A program made the translations under genes and the position numbers. Source: Flavobacterium luteolum (GTDB lineage: Bacteria; Bacteroidota; Bacteroidia; Flavobacteriales; Flavobacteriaceae). Taken from it: 64,000 nt of DNA. How positions within the stretch are numbered: position 1 is the first letter of the stretch; each line of letters opens with the position of its first letter. Below, piece after piece: positions 25,578 through 34,152 of this stretch. Under the pieces are notes generated by a model. The model ran no database searches, had not been told where the DNA came from, and worked only from the letters and a program-made list of their open reading frames with translations. The stretch is taken from the NCBI RefSeq assembly GCF_027111275.1, contig NZ_CP114286.1, forward strand, positions 248,001 through 312,000, written 5' to 3'.

Positions 25578-26523
25578 GTACTAACTCCATCTGAATATTA
25601 CATCTTTTGTACGGAGTTTCAAGACCAAAAACTTTCTCAAAACCTAGTTTATAATATAAGTTTATCGCAGGTTTTAAGATGGTATTGCTTTCTAAATATA
25701 TTTTCTTTGCTCCGAGTTTTTTTGCTTTTTCGGCGATTGCTTTTCCTAAAAGCCAGCCAATGCTTTTTCCTTGCGCTTTTGGCGAAACGGCCATTTTTGC
25801 CATTTCAAAATCGTATTCCGAATTATTCATTTTAATCAAAGCACAAACACCGACAGGTTCATTTTGATATAAAGCCACTAGAATTTTTCCGCCTTTTTTC
25901 AAAATATAATCTTCAGGATTATCCAGCGCTTTATAATCGGCTTCTTCCATTTCAAAATATTTCGAGATCCATTCTACATTCAATTCCCTAAAAGCTTGCT
26001 GATATTCTGCTTTATACTCCACAATTTCTACGTCTTTACTTTCTCTCTTCTTCTTTTGTTCACGAACTCTTTTAATCAGAGATTTTTGCTCCAATAAAAA
26101 TTCCCATTCTTCTAATGCTGCCCATAGATTATGTTTGCTTTCTGCAATTATTTCATCAATCGCCACATCAATATCTTCCAATTGCTGTTTGATATTTTTC
26201 GAAATCAAACTTCCTTTTTCAGTAAGAACGACATTATTTTTTCTTTTATCTTCTGTTTTTGCAGTTTCTTCAACCAGCCCAGCGCCAATCATTTCCTGAA
26301 TAATTTTACTCACAGAAGGCTGAGAATGCCCAATTTCATTAGCAATTTCGGTAATTGTAATCTCGCGTTCCTCTGCTAAAGTATAAAATACAGGAAACCA
26401 TTTTGGCACAAATTCAACACCATACAATTCGTAAATTTTCGCGGCATCATCTGTAACAACTGCAGTCATTAAACGTAAACGACTTCCTAAGGCCGCTTTT
26501 CCAACTTTATTAAAAAACTCCAT
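25573..26523 (-). CDS. MarR-type regulator fused to a GNAT acetyltransferase
   Basis: A 316-residue two-domain protein. Residues 1-140 contain a MarR winged helix (EREITITEIANEIGHSQPSVSKIIQEMIGAGLVEE and the wing KTEDKRKNNVVLTEKG). Residues about 165-316 are a GNAT domain (MAVSPKAQGKSIGWLLGKAIAEKAKKLGAKKIYLESN, then YYKLGFEKV). This MarR-GNAT fusion is a known bacterial architecture; the acetyltransferase may act on a metabolite sensed by the same protein. Its promoter holds a palindrome right after the -7 box, suggesting autoregulation. The neighbours are separate units. Confidence 0.88.
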   Translation of the reverse strand: MEFFNKVGKAALGSRLRLMTAVVTDDAAKIYELYGVEFVPKWFPVFYTLAEEREITITEIANEIGHSQPSVSKIIQEMIGAGLVEETAKTEDKRKNNVVLTEKGSLISKNIKQQLEDIDVAIDEIIAESKHNLWAALEEWEFLLEQKSLIKRVREQKKKRESKDVEIVEYKAEYQQAFRELNVEWISKYFEMEEADYKALDNPEDYILKKGGKILVALYQNEPVGVCALIKMNNSEYDFEMAKMAVSPKAQGKSIGWLLGKAIAEKAKKLGAKKIYLESNTILKPAINLYYKLGFEKVFGLETPYKRCNIQMELVL

Positions 26524-26539
26524 AACAATAATTAATTAT

Positions 26540-26560
26540 ATAACTAGTTATGCAAATGTA
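26540..26560 (-). promoter_or_regulatory. Promoter and operator of the MarR-GNAT gene
   Basis: On the minus strand the -7 box TACATTTG (26553-26560) is followed at once by the perfect 12-bp palindrome ATAACTAGTTAT (26540-26551), 17 bases before the ATG. The dyad covers the expected start of transcription and is a good candidate for the MarR domain's own site. Confidence 0.5.
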
Positions 26561-26566
26561 TAAATT

Positions 26567-26755
26567 TTTTAGATACTAAGAAACTAAGGTTCTAAGATTC
26601 TAAGTTTTTTTTTTGAAAACTATAGAATCTTAGAACCTTAATGTGTATATAATGTGCTTTAGAGCTAGCGACTTTATTTTTTGAGGTGCTAAGATGCTAA
26701 GGTTCTGAGGCTCTAAAGTTCTCCTTAAAGCTTAGAATCTTAGCAACTCCGGCCA
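26567..26755. repeat. CTAAG-type octamer arrays
   Basis: Two blocks of the words ACTAAGG, TTCTAAG, GATTCTAA and complements at 26573-26643 and 26692-26750, between the AraC-type gene's end and the MarR-GNAT promoter. The first block is a near-perfect inverted pair around a T-run. Confidence 0.6.
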
Positions 26756-27781
26756 TTAGGCGGTAATAGCCAATGCATTCAAATTAAACTTATATTCTTT
26801 TGGGCTGCAGTTGAATTTTTGTTTGAAAATTTTAGAGAAATAGCTTCTGCTGGTAAAACCAATGCAGTACACTATTTCTGAAATATTTAAATCTGAGGTT
26901 CTGATCAGGATTTCTGCTTTAAGCACTCGCATGTGTGTAATATAATCGTTAACGGTTCGGTTATGAATCATTTTAAAACCTTCCTGAAGTTTATTTGGAG
27001 AAAGACCCGATTTTTTGCTTAGCGATTTAATAGAAAAAGCTTCTTCTGGATTTGATTTTATAAATTCAGAAAGCTCTTTAACCTCTTCTAGTTCTCTTAA
27101 TGTCAATCCGTTTGCTTCGTTTGCAAAAGCATGCAAATCGTCAGAATGCTGCTGAATTTCCATGGCAAGGATAATTCTCATGATTCCTTCTTTCAATAAA
27201 TTCCTAACAATTCCGGTTTGAGTAATCGAATTAAGCTGTTCGATTTTCTCCGCAATCTGCAAATTATAAGATCCGATATAAAAGAAATCTGCAATCTGAT
27301 TATTCTCAAAAAAGGTATCTTTTACTTGTTGGTTTAAAGAATGCGTCTGACTCGCAGCATCAATCTGAGTTCCGACAATAATTAAAGTCAGTTTTGTTTT
27401 TTTTCCTTTTTCAAAGAATAAAACATTGTCCTGATTGTGTTTTGATGTAACAATTGCAGTTTGAAAAGTTTTTAGTTTTCGCTCCTCTCCATTTAATCCA
27501 AAACTATGCGAAAGATTTCCTTTAGAACAATAAGCAAAATAAATTGGTGACGATTTTACATTAAGAATATCCAACCTGACGTCTGTAGAAAATGTCATAT
27601 CAAACTGAACGTATGATATATTATCATTAAAAGAAGCTCCAATAATTGCACCTTCGGCAAAACTATTTTCTACTTCAAGTGAATATTCGTCTAAGTCAAA
27701 AGTCACCTTTCCGCCAAAACTAGTTTGAAGTTCGTCAAATATATTTTGAGTTTTTTCTGTATTTATAGTAACTATTTTCAT
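26756..27781 (-). CDS. AraC-family transcription regulator
   Basis: A 341-residue regulator. The C-terminal 100 residues have two helix-turn-helix units typical of AraC (FSIKSLSKKSGLSPNKLQEGFK and LNISEIVYCIGFTSRSYFSKIFKQKFNCSPKEYK). The N-terminal 230 residues are a mixed sensor domain with no lipid or membrane signal; I do not recognise the ligand. It is transcribed away from the DNA-glycosylase gene, with a 171-base shared upstream region. Confidence 0.85.
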   Translation of the reverse strand: MKIVTINTEKTQNIFDELQTSFGGKVTFDLDEYSLEVENSFAEGAIIGASFNDNISYVQFDMTFSTDVRLDILNVKSSPIYFAYCSKGNLSHSFGLNGEERKLKTFQTAIVTSKHNQDNVLFFEKGKKTKLTLIIVGTQIDAASQTHSLNQQVKDTFFENNQIADFFYIGSYNLQIAEKIEQLNSITQTGIVRNLLKEGIMRIILAMEIQQHSDDLHAFANEANGLTLRELEEVKELSEFIKSNPEEAFSIKSLSKKSGLSPNKLQEGFKMIHNRTVNDYITHMRVLKAEILIRTSDLNISEIVYCIGFTSRSYFSKIFKQKFNCSPKEYKFNLNALAITA

Positions 27782-27952
27782 GGTCCGCCGGATTTAAAAT
27801 TATAATTTGCTAAACAGATTATTTCTAGAAATCTGAAATTCAAAGTTCGTTTAAAGACAGACCAAAAATGTTATATAATTTTTCGGTTTTGTTTTATAAT
27901 TCCTTATTAATGTTTATTTTAACATAAACCTGAATTACATTAAAAAATAAAT

Positions 27953-28438
27953 ATGAAAAGTTTTTCGTTTGCTCCAATAAGTTCTCCAACTTCCAAAATT
28001 CTGATTTTGGGCACAATGCCAGGAACAAAATCTTTAGAATTAAGTCAATATTATGGTCATAATCAGAATAACTTTTGGAAATTTATGTTTCAAATTCTTG
28101 GCGAAGAATTTTCCAATAATTATGAAATACGAAAAAACCTGTTAATAAAAAATAATATAGCACTTTGGGATGTCTTACAATTTTGCGATCGTGTTGGAAG
28201 CTTGGACAGCGCTATTAAAAATGAAATCGCAAATGATTTTGAAAGTTTTTTAGAAACTCATCCTAAAATAGAGAACATTCTTTTTAACGGACAGAAAGCA
28301 GCGGCGTTTTTTAAAAAGCATGTTCATTTAACAAAAGAATATAAAACATTTACACTTCCGTCTACAAGTCCAGCCAATGCTGGCAAGACTTTTCAAGACA
28401 AATTAAATGAATGGAACGTTATTAAAACCTTAATATAA
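27953..28438 (+). CDS. Hypoxanthine/uracil-type DNA glycosylase (UDG family 6-like)
   Basis: A 161-residue enzyme of the uracil-DNA-glycosylase superfamily. The N-terminal motif ILGTMPGTKSLELSQYYGHNQNNFWKF corresponds to the GSMPG...YYxHxxNxFW signature of the small deoxyinosine-directed glycosylases, and the closing LPSTSPANA is the second active-site loop. It removes deaminated bases (hypoxanthine, possibly uracil) to start base-excision repair. It has its own unit between AraC and a membrane-protein gene. Confidence 0.85.
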   Translation: MKSFSFAPISSPTSKILILGTMPGTKSLELSQYYGHNQNNFWKFMFQILGEEFSNNYEIRKNLLIKNNIALWDVLQFCDRVGSLDSAIKNEIANDFESFLETHPKIENILFNGQKAAAFFKKHVHLTKEYKTFTLPSTSPANAGKTFQDKLNEWNVIKTLI

Positions 28439-28662
28439 AGACTGCAATTTTATAGAATAAAAAGACGAATATTGAAATCATGTAACTTTTTCCGATTAAA
28501 GTATAACAAAATACAGCCACTCTCGATCTAATTTTACATCAAAGAAAAATAAGCCATAATGAAGATTTGATTAGCGAAATGAAAAGGCTTTCTTCTTATT
28601 AAAATTTACAAAGCAAACTGTAAAAAGTTTAGTCTATAAAGAGAACATTGGTTATGTTAGTT
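28439..28662. other. Gene-free stretch before the DUF6526 promoter
   Basis: AT-rich DNA without a credible reading frame, repeat or hairpin that I can support. Together with the promoter element below it makes the 300-base gap between the glycosylase and the next gene. Confidence 0.4.
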
Positions 28663-28707
28663 TATTTTTGGGAAAAAGCTACTCTATAGAAATATAGAGT
28701 AGTTTTG
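28663..28707 (+). promoter_or_regulatory. -7 box followed by a perfect hairpin
   Basis: TATTTTTG (28663-28670) is followed after eight bases by the perfect 10-bp dyad CTACTCTATA-GAAA-TATAGAGTAG (28679-28702) and a TTTTG run. The dyad would lie at the very 5' end of the transcript for the gene at 28739. It may be an operator, an attenuator or an mRNA-stabilising hairpin. Confidence 0.45.
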
Positions 28708-28738
28708 TTTTTATAGGCTACCATTAAAAAATAAAAAC

Positions 28739-29173
28739 ATGAAAATTCAGACATATTATAATCATATACGATTTTATACCCCACACCATTTTATATACTA
28801 TCCTGTTTTAATTTTATTCTTGATTGCGAGCATTTATTTGAGCATTACAACAGAAGATCATTTGATATGGGCATTTATAAGTGTTGCCTTTATCTTTCTT
28901 TTTGTATTGGCTTATATGCTGCGTCAGCACTATGCATTGACGCTTCAAAATAGAATTGTACGGTTAGAAATGCGTTATCGTTATTTTACTTTAACAGGCA
29001 AAAGATTTGAAGAATTTGAATACAAACTTACAGATGATCAAATATTTGCTTTACGATTTGCGCCAGATAACGAATTGATTCCGCTTATAGAAGATGTTTT
29101 AAAAAACAGCTTAACTGGCGATGCTATCAAAAAAGCAATCGTACACTGGAAAGCAGATTACCATAGGGTCTAA
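28739..29173 (+). CDS. DUF6526-type two-helix membrane protein
   Basis: A 144-residue protein. It begins MKIQTYYNHIRFYTPHHFIYY, followed by two membrane helices (VLILFLIASIYLSI and LIWAFISVAFIFLFVLAYML) and a cytoplasmic helical tail with RIVRLEMRYRYFTLTGKRF and ALRFAPDNELIPLIEDVL. The pattern matches the DUF6526 family of Bacteroidota, function unknown. A strong terminator follows 20 bases after the stop. Confidence 0.75.
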   Translation: MKIQTYYNHIRFYTPHHFIYYPVLILFLIASIYLSITTEDHLIWAFISVAFIFLFVLAYMLRQHYALTLQNRIVRLEMRYRYFTLTGKRFEEFEYKLTDDQIFALRFAPDNELIPLIEDVLKNSLTGDAIKKAIVHWKADYHRV

Positions 29174-29193
29174 AATAGCAATGTTATTAAAAT

Positions 29194-29233
29194 AAAAAAG
29201 CTCCATTTGAAGTTTTCAAAATGGAGCTTTTTT
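29194..29233. terminator. Bidirectional terminator
   Basis: Perfect 15-bp inverted repeat AAAAAAGCTCCATTT / AAATGGAGCTTTTTT (29194-29208, 29219-29233) between convergent genes; it has A/T-tracts on both sides and should stop both. Confidence 0.85.
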
Positions 29234-29247
29234 ATTGAATATTATTA

Positions 29248-30411
29248 TTAAACTTTCTTTCTATTGAAAATAAGATAAAACAGAAACAATACAATCCAAA
29301 CTGAAAAAATCACAATAAAATAAATTGCACTGATATTTGGATGCAGAAAGTTAGGATTGTAAAACAGTTTATCCAAAGTCGTGAATTTTTCTGTTAAAGC
29401 TTTTCTATCAAAATTATTTCTAATTCCGTTAAGCGGTTCATCTTGATTATTTCTGTAATGATATACATCTGGAGTCAAAAGCTTTGGAATCACGTTTGTT
29501 TCTATATTGTATTTCTTCAAAAGCGTGTCCAATTTTTGGAAAGTATACGTTAGTGAATCTTTCTTAGAATTGTACAGCAATTTATAACGATCTACAGCTG
29601 CTTGATACGTTTGTTTACTAATCGAATCGCCTTTAATAGGATTGAATAACGTTTTATTCTCTAGAAAAATACAAATGTCCTCATCATGCTCCGGATGCAC
29701 CTGAATGCTTTTAAAAACAATTTCGGTGCTATCTCCAATAACCGTTTTTGAGATTACTCTTTTGTATAATTCCGCTTTATCAAAGCCTAGAATATCAAAA
29801 ATGCTATCTGCTTTATTTGTCGTTTTATCAAAACTGCTTGTTAACGCTTTTATGGTATCAACACTATAATAACTCCTTTCTATTATCGGATATTCACCTG
29901 GCGAAATAGTATCCTCCTGCTTAATTACGGGATATGGTTTTGGATATAAAATGTTCTCGTAATTAAATAATTTCTCAGAACTATAAGAAGTATATCCATA
30001 CAAAAACGGATTTAAAACATTCAGCAGTTTTTTGTCATTATTAAAATCATTTTCAGACAATTCCGCTTTCAGTTTAGCATTCATTCCAAAACTATAACTC
30101 ATGAAAAACGAAAAAGTCAAAAACGAAATCAGCAGCAGACAAACGGCCACTTTAAAAAGATTTCCTCCTTTATAATTTTCTCTCGAATGATTACGAACAA
30201 GAAAAATTAGAAAGAAAAGCAGAAACAATCCGCTTACAAAAAAATGAGAAATCGAAACATCATCATAAAACTTAAATCGGTAAAATTCTGTATAGATATT
30301 GATTTTTCCGATTCCTTTAAAAGTAAAATAACCGTATAAAAAATAAGCTAGATGAATTAAGGCTAGTACAATAAAAGATTTTATAAAATAACGTTTTAGA
30401 TTTTTGGTCAT
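29248..30411 (-). CDS. Membrane protein of unknown function, four helices and large soluble loop
   Basis: A 387-residue protein. Three membrane helices lie near the N-terminus (FIVLALIHLAYFLYGYF, HFFVSGLFLLFFLIFL, LFKVAVCLLLISFLTFSFF) and one at the C-terminus (IYFIVIFSVWIVLFLFYLIF). Between them is a soluble region of about 230 residues with many charged and Tyr residues and no motif that I recognise (for example DEDICIFLENKTLF). The topology predicts a periplasmic or cytoplasmic loop held at both ends. It is monocistronic between two terminators. Confidence 0.65.
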   Translation of the reverse strand: MTKNLKRYFIKSFIVLALIHLAYFLYGYFTFKGIGKINIYTEFYRFKFYDDVSISHFFVSGLFLLFFLIFLVRNHSRENYKGGNLFKVAVCLLLISFLTFSFFMSYSFGMNAKLKAELSENDFNNDKKLLNVLNPFLYGYTSYSSEKLFNYENILYPKPYPVIKQEDTISPGEYPIIERSYYSVDTIKALTSSFDKTTNKADSIFDILGFDKAELYKRVISKTVIGDSTEIVFKSIQVHPEHDEDICIFLENKTLFNPIKGDSISKQTYQAAVDRYKLLYNSKKDSLTYTFQKLDTLLKKYNIETNVIPKLLTPDVYHYRNNQDEPLNGIRNNFDRKALTEKFTTLDKLFYNPNFLHPNISAIYFIVIFSVWIVLFLFYLIFNRKKV

Positions 30412-30588
30412 TTTTAAAAGGTGCTAAGGTTCTGAAGCACTAAGGTGCTAAGTTTTTAGTTGTAAAGTTTGAAAGATACTGAAATTTTATTTCAACGTTA
30501 GCAATAAAATGTAAGAAAAATAAAAAAGACGCACATCTGTGCGTCTTAAAAAACCTTAGTATCTTAGTATCTTAGCAACTCAGAACCT
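30412..30588. repeat. CTAAG-type arrays flanking a terminator
   Basis: GGTGCTAAGGTTCTGA-like words at 30418-30452 and their complements (CCTTAGTATCTTAG, twice) at 30552-30586 bracket a perfect terminator stem AAGACGCACA / TGTGCGTCTT (30526-30547). The terminator serves the MATE gene on the minus strand; the outer arms could form a larger cruciform. Confidence 0.65.
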
Positions 30589-32010
30589 CTATTTAGAAAT
30601 ATCAAACCCTTCCTTCACTATTTCACTTTCGACCTTATCTATTAATTTATTCGTTTTTCCTGTTAATCTTTCTTTTTTCCAATCGCCTTTTACATAAAGA
30701 ATTAGAGTAATTAAAGCAGTTACAACAGAAGAAATTGGGAAAGCCCACCAAATTCCAATTTTGCCTAATGAAGTATTGTGCGACAAAATAAAAGCAAGCG
30801 GAAATTGTATTACCCATTGCGAAACCAAAGTCAGAATCATAGGCAATTTGGTATTTCCAACAGCTCTAAAAACACCTGTCAAACAAAGCTGCAAACCTAG
30901 AAATCCCCAAGAAAGGCAAGTGATTCTCAGCAATTCTGTTCCACCCTTAATAACCGCTTGATCATTTGGAACAAAGAACGCAATTAAATACGGCGCGAAG
31001 ATAAAAGCGATAATTCCAAGACCAGTCAATAATCCGAAACCAAGATACGCTCCTAGTTTTGAAATTTCAGCAGCACGATCAACATTTCCTGCTCCAATAT
31101 TTTGTCCGACAAGAGTTGCAATCGCCATTGATAATCCCAAAGCTGGAATTAAAATCAGCTGAATCAAATTGGAACCCGCACCGTAAGAAGCAACTGTTAA
31201 AGTACCAAAACGGACAATCAAAAATGTAATTGCCATCATTCCCAAAGCTCGCATTGACTGCTCGATTGAAGATGGAAATCCAATTTCAAAAGCTCTTTTT
31301 ATATGTTTATAATCTGGTTTAAAATCGGAAATGCGAAGATGAATTCCGTGTTTTCCTCTAAACAAAATTGCAAATCCGATAATAATAGCCAAAAGCTGTG
31401 TAAATAAAGTTGCCAAAGCTGCTCCTTTTACGCCTAATGCCGGAATGAAATTCCATCCGTAAATAAATAACGGATCTAGCGCAAAATTCAAAATAACAGT
31501 TCCGAGCACAATATAAACAGGTAACGTTACACGCCCAACACCTCGCATAATCGACTGGAAAATCATAAATCCGAAACTAAAAACCAGTCCCACAAAAGCC
31601 ACTCTCATAAAACCTAAAGCATCTACATAAACCGTAGGTTCAACCTTTAATAGATATAAAAAGTATGGACTCAAAATATATCCTATAATAGACAGAAAAA
31701 CAGAGACAATAATCACCATAGACAAGGTCTGCGCTGCTACGTGATTAACCATTTTCTGGTTTCCGGCTCCAAAATATTGCGCAATTAAGATAGAACCAGC
31801 AATTGCCAATCCCGTTCCTAAAGCAATGGTTAAAAATATTACAGGCGTACTGATCGAAACTGCCGCAACGGCATCTCCGCCCAAACGTCCTACCCAAAAA
31901 GCATCTACCAACTGATATGCGGCTTGTAAAAGATTAGCAATCATAATTGGAACTGCTAATTTTAATAATGAAGAAAGGATTGGCCCTTCTAACAATTCAT
32001 TTTTTTTCAT
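30589..32010 (-). CDS. MATE-family multidrug/cation antiporter
   Basis: A 473-residue exporter with twelve membrane helices in two related halves. Typical MATE stretches are PIMIANLLQAAYQLVDAFWVGRLGGDAVAAVSIS in the first half and QSMRALGMMAITFLIVRFG with TLVGQNIGAGNVDRA in the second. It exchanges Na+ or H+ for drugs across the inner membrane. The MarR-type gene lies just upstream (60 bases) on the same strand, and a matching palindrome precedes each gene, so the two form a regulated resistance unit. Confidence 0.92.
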   Translation of the reverse strand: MKKNELLEGPILSSLLKLAVPIMIANLLQAAYQLVDAFWVGRLGGDAVAAVSISTPVIFLTIALGTGLAIAGSILIAQYFGAGNQKMVNHVAAQTLSMVIIVSVFLSIIGYILSPYFLYLLKVEPTVYVDALGFMRVAFVGLVFSFGFMIFQSIMRGVGRVTLPVYIVLGTVILNFALDPLFIYGWNFIPALGVKGAALATLFTQLLAIIIGFAILFRGKHGIHLRISDFKPDYKHIKRAFEIGFPSSIEQSMRALGMMAITFLIVRFGTLTVASYGAGSNLIQLILIPALGLSMAIATLVGQNIGAGNVDRAAEISKLGAYLGFGLLTGLGIIAFIFAPYLIAFFVPNDQAVIKGGTELLRITCLSWGFLGLQLCLTGVFRAVGNTKLPMILTLVSQWVIQFPLAFILSHNTSLGKIGIWWAFPISSVVTALITLILYVKGDWKKERLTGKTNKLIDKVESEIVKEGFDISK

Positions 32011-32037
32011 TTAGTTCAAATAGTTATTTAAAAATCA

Positions 32038-32051
32038 GTTGACATATCAAC
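32038..32051 (-). promoter_or_regulatory. Putative MarR operator before the MATE gene
   Basis: GTTGACATATCAAC is a near-perfect dyad 27 bases upstream of the MATE ATG. It shares GTTGACAT-TCA with the palindrome in the marR promoter (32569-32581). Confidence 0.5.
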
Positions 32052-32070
32052 TTTTAAAGTTCAAAAAAAA

Positions 32071-32547
32071 TTAAAGCGTTTCTAGTTTGTCTGCATACGA
32101 TCTTACTGCATCAAGCGCCTCTACTCTTTCTTTTGGAGTAAAAACAGACATTACTTCCTCTTCGGCTCTTTTCATCAAAGATCTAATACTTTTGGCTAGA
32201 GTAATTCCCTCGTTTGTAAGACTTACAATGTTTTTACGTTTGTCCATTTTGTCTTTTACCACCTCAACAAGATTCTTTTTTTCGAGTGCTGTAATACTTC
32301 GTAAAATAGACGATTTGTCGCGCATTGTTTTGTCCGACAATTCTCTTTGCGAAAGGCTTTTATGGTGCAGAATCATCAATAATGGCAATTGTTCCAGCTG
32401 CAATGTAATTCCAGCTTCATTCATTAACGCATTTGTACGTCTGAAAATTGCTCGTTTGATGCGATGAATCTGAAAGAAGAAACTATCTGATATTTCTTCT
32501 TTCCAAAAATTTGAAAAATTCTCTTTATCGGTATGTTTAATTTCCAT
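32071..32547 (-). CDS. MarR-family regulator
   Basis: A 158-residue winged-helix regulator. The recognition region is LSQRELSDKTMRDKSSILRSITALEKKNLVE and the wing KDKMDKRKNIVSLTNEG, with N- and C-terminal helices for dimerisation. It directly precedes the MATE exporter and very likely represses both genes, releasing when a phenolic or other toxic ligand binds. The promoter at 32552-32581 has a matching palindrome. Confidence 0.88.
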   Translation of the reverse strand: MEIKHTDKENFSNFWKEEISDSFFFQIHRIKRAIFRRTNALMNEAGITLQLEQLPLLMILHHKSLSQRELSDKTMRDKSSILRSITALEKKNLVEVVKDKMDKRKNIVSLTNEGITLAKSIRSLMKRAEEEVMSVFTPKERVEALDAVRSYADKLETL

Positions 32548-32551
32548 TCGA

Positions 32552-32581
32552 CAAAATTACAAAAAAGAGTGACATGTCAAC
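32552..32581 (-). promoter_or_regulatory. marR promoter with operator
   Basis: Minus-strand TTG (32579-32581), a 19-base spacer and TAATTTTG (32552-32559) form a textbook Bacteroidota promoter. The palindrome TGACATGTCA (32570-32579) overlaps the -33 region, so a bound MarR dimer would block the polymerase. Confidence 0.6.
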
Positions 32582-32722
32582 TATTTTTCTAAATAAATCT
32601 TTATTTTATTGATATACAATTCATTCCTAAAAATAATTCGAATAAAAAAAGAAAAATGAACGATTATTTTTACTAACTTTAATTGTTAAATATTGCCTAA
32701 TAAAAACTTAAAAATTACTCTG

Positions 32723-33637
32723 ATGAAACAATTATTTATTTTTTTGGTAATGATGCTCCTTTGGATTCCGCTAAACGCTCAAACAGTTGCAGAAACCAGT
32801 AAAGACGAAGACTTAACAACAACTCTAAAAACTGAAAAAGATGATTTCCAAGATACATCTTTAGAAGATCTGCCCTGGCACAATAGAAAATTTAAAGTTA
32901 CTGCTGGTGGATTTTTTCCTGTAAATAATACTCAAGTTCAAGTTGAAGGCAATAACGGAAATATAGGAACTGAAATTGATCTTGAAAATGATTTAGGATT
33001 TTCTAAGTCGACCGTATCATTTTTAGGAACATTTGATTGGCGTATTTCCAAAAGATCACGATTAGGTTTTGAATATTTTGTACTAGATAGAACTGCAACA
33101 AAAACATTGCAAAGAGATATAAATTTCGGAGACCATACTTATCCATTGAACGGAAGTGTTCGTGGTACTTTTAATGTTCAGATTGCTAGAATTGCTTATG
33201 GTTACGCTATTTTATCCAAACCAAAATATCAAGCTGGTTTATTAATTGGTGCGCATGTTCTTTTTGCAGATTTAGGCCTAAAATTAAATGCCAATACACA
33301 AAGTTTAGAATATCATGATAAGTTTGACTTTACTGCTCCACTGCCAGATGTTGGAATTTGGGGAGAATTTGTTCTCGGAAAACGCTGGGGTTTATATGCC
33401 AACGTAAATTATCTTGCTGTAAAAATTGATGAAACCGATGGCCGAATCATAAGCTATAATTTATCGGTTCTATATAATGTAGTAGACAACTTTAGTCTTA
33501 CTGCGGGTTATACTGGTTTGAATTTTAGAGTAGACACGGTTCAAGAACGTTTAAACGGTTTCTTAAAATGGGGATACAACGGACCTACAATAACAGCTGT
33601 GTATACTTTTGGAAAGCATGTTAAAGTAACTAAATAA
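32723..33637 (+). CDS. Outer-membrane beta-barrel protein
   Basis: A 304-residue protein with a signal peptide (MKQLFIFLVMMLLWIPLNAQ). After an acidic linker come alternating amphipathic strands such as RSRLGFEYFVLDRTATK, GSVRGTFNVQIARIAYGYAI and GPTITAVYTFGKHVKV, ending in an aromatic-rich strand as in outer-membrane barrels. The start at the ATG 32723 was chosen because it begins the signal; an upstream in-frame start adds ten polar residues. Specific function unknown. Confidence 0.75.
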   Translation: MKQLFIFLVMMLLWIPLNAQTVAETSKDEDLTTTLKTEKDDFQDTSLEDLPWHNRKFKVTAGGFFPVNNTQVQVEGNNGNIGTEIDLENDLGFSKSTVSFLGTFDWRISKRSRLGFEYFVLDRTATKTLQRDINFGDHTYPLNGSVRGTFNVQIARIAYGYAILSKPKYQAGLLIGAHVLFADLGLKLNANTQSLEYHDKFDFTAPLPDVGIWGEFVLGKRWGLYANVNYLAVKIDETDGRIISYNLSVLYNVVDNFSLTAGYTGLNFRVDTVQERLNGFLKWGYNGPTITAVYTFGKHVKVTK

Positions 33638-33639
33638 AG

Positions 33640-34020
33640 ATTCTAAGAGGCTAAGATTCTAAGATTCTAAGGTGCTAAGGTGCTAAGGTGCTAAGGTGCT
33701 AAGTTTTTTTTAACCGCTAAGAACGCTAAGAATTACGCAAAGTTCGCAAAGTTTTTATACAAAGCTTTGCGAACTTTGCGTTTATAATATACTTAACGTT
33801 TATTATAAGACACTAAGATTCTACTTTTTAGTTGAATGGAATATTCTCGCAAAGTCGCAAAGTCGCAAAGTTTTTTTATATTCTTTGCGTCTTTGCGTCT
33901 TTGCGAGATTAAAACTTCAAACAAAAACTTTGCGAACTTTATGTGTTTTACAAAACCTCAATAAAAAAATCTTTGCGTGCTTTGCGTAAAAACTTTGCGC
34001 TCTTTGCGGTAAAATTATAC
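33640..34020. repeat. Large composite array of octamer phrases
   Basis: The 515-base gap is almost wholly repeats. 33640-33712: TTCTAAG words, with GTGCTAAG four times in tandem. 33736-33780: perfect inverted repeat CGCAAAGTTCGCAAAG / CTTTGCGAACTTTGCG (16-bp arms, 13-base loop). 33845-33907: TCGCAAAG repeated, then a T-run and CTTTGCGT repeated to GCGAG. 33920-34010: more CTTTGCG words without partners. The words keep an 8-base rhythm throughout. 34032-34066 has period-7 CTTGAAA/CCTGAAA words. Confidence 0.75.
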
Positions 34021-34070
34021 TCAAAGTATCTCCAACCTGAAACTTGAAACTTAAAACCTGAAACAAAAAA

Positions 34071-34104
34071 ATAAACCCGATAACTCTCCAGCTATCGGGT
34101 TTAT
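34071..34104 (-). terminator. Terminator of the polysaccharide-utilisation operon
   Basis: Perfect 12-bp stem ATAAACCCGATA / TATCGGGTTTAT (34071-34082, 34093-34104) with a T-tract on the minus strand, 49 bases after the GH97 stop. Confidence 0.85.
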
Positions 34105-34152
34105 TGCCAAACTTACTTAACTTAACTCAAAATAAAACTTAACTCAAAATAT

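Noticed and set aside
33640-34020. CRISPR-like array
   Set aside because: The words are 7-8 bases, degenerate and inverted, without spacers of fixed size, and no cas genes are in the window.
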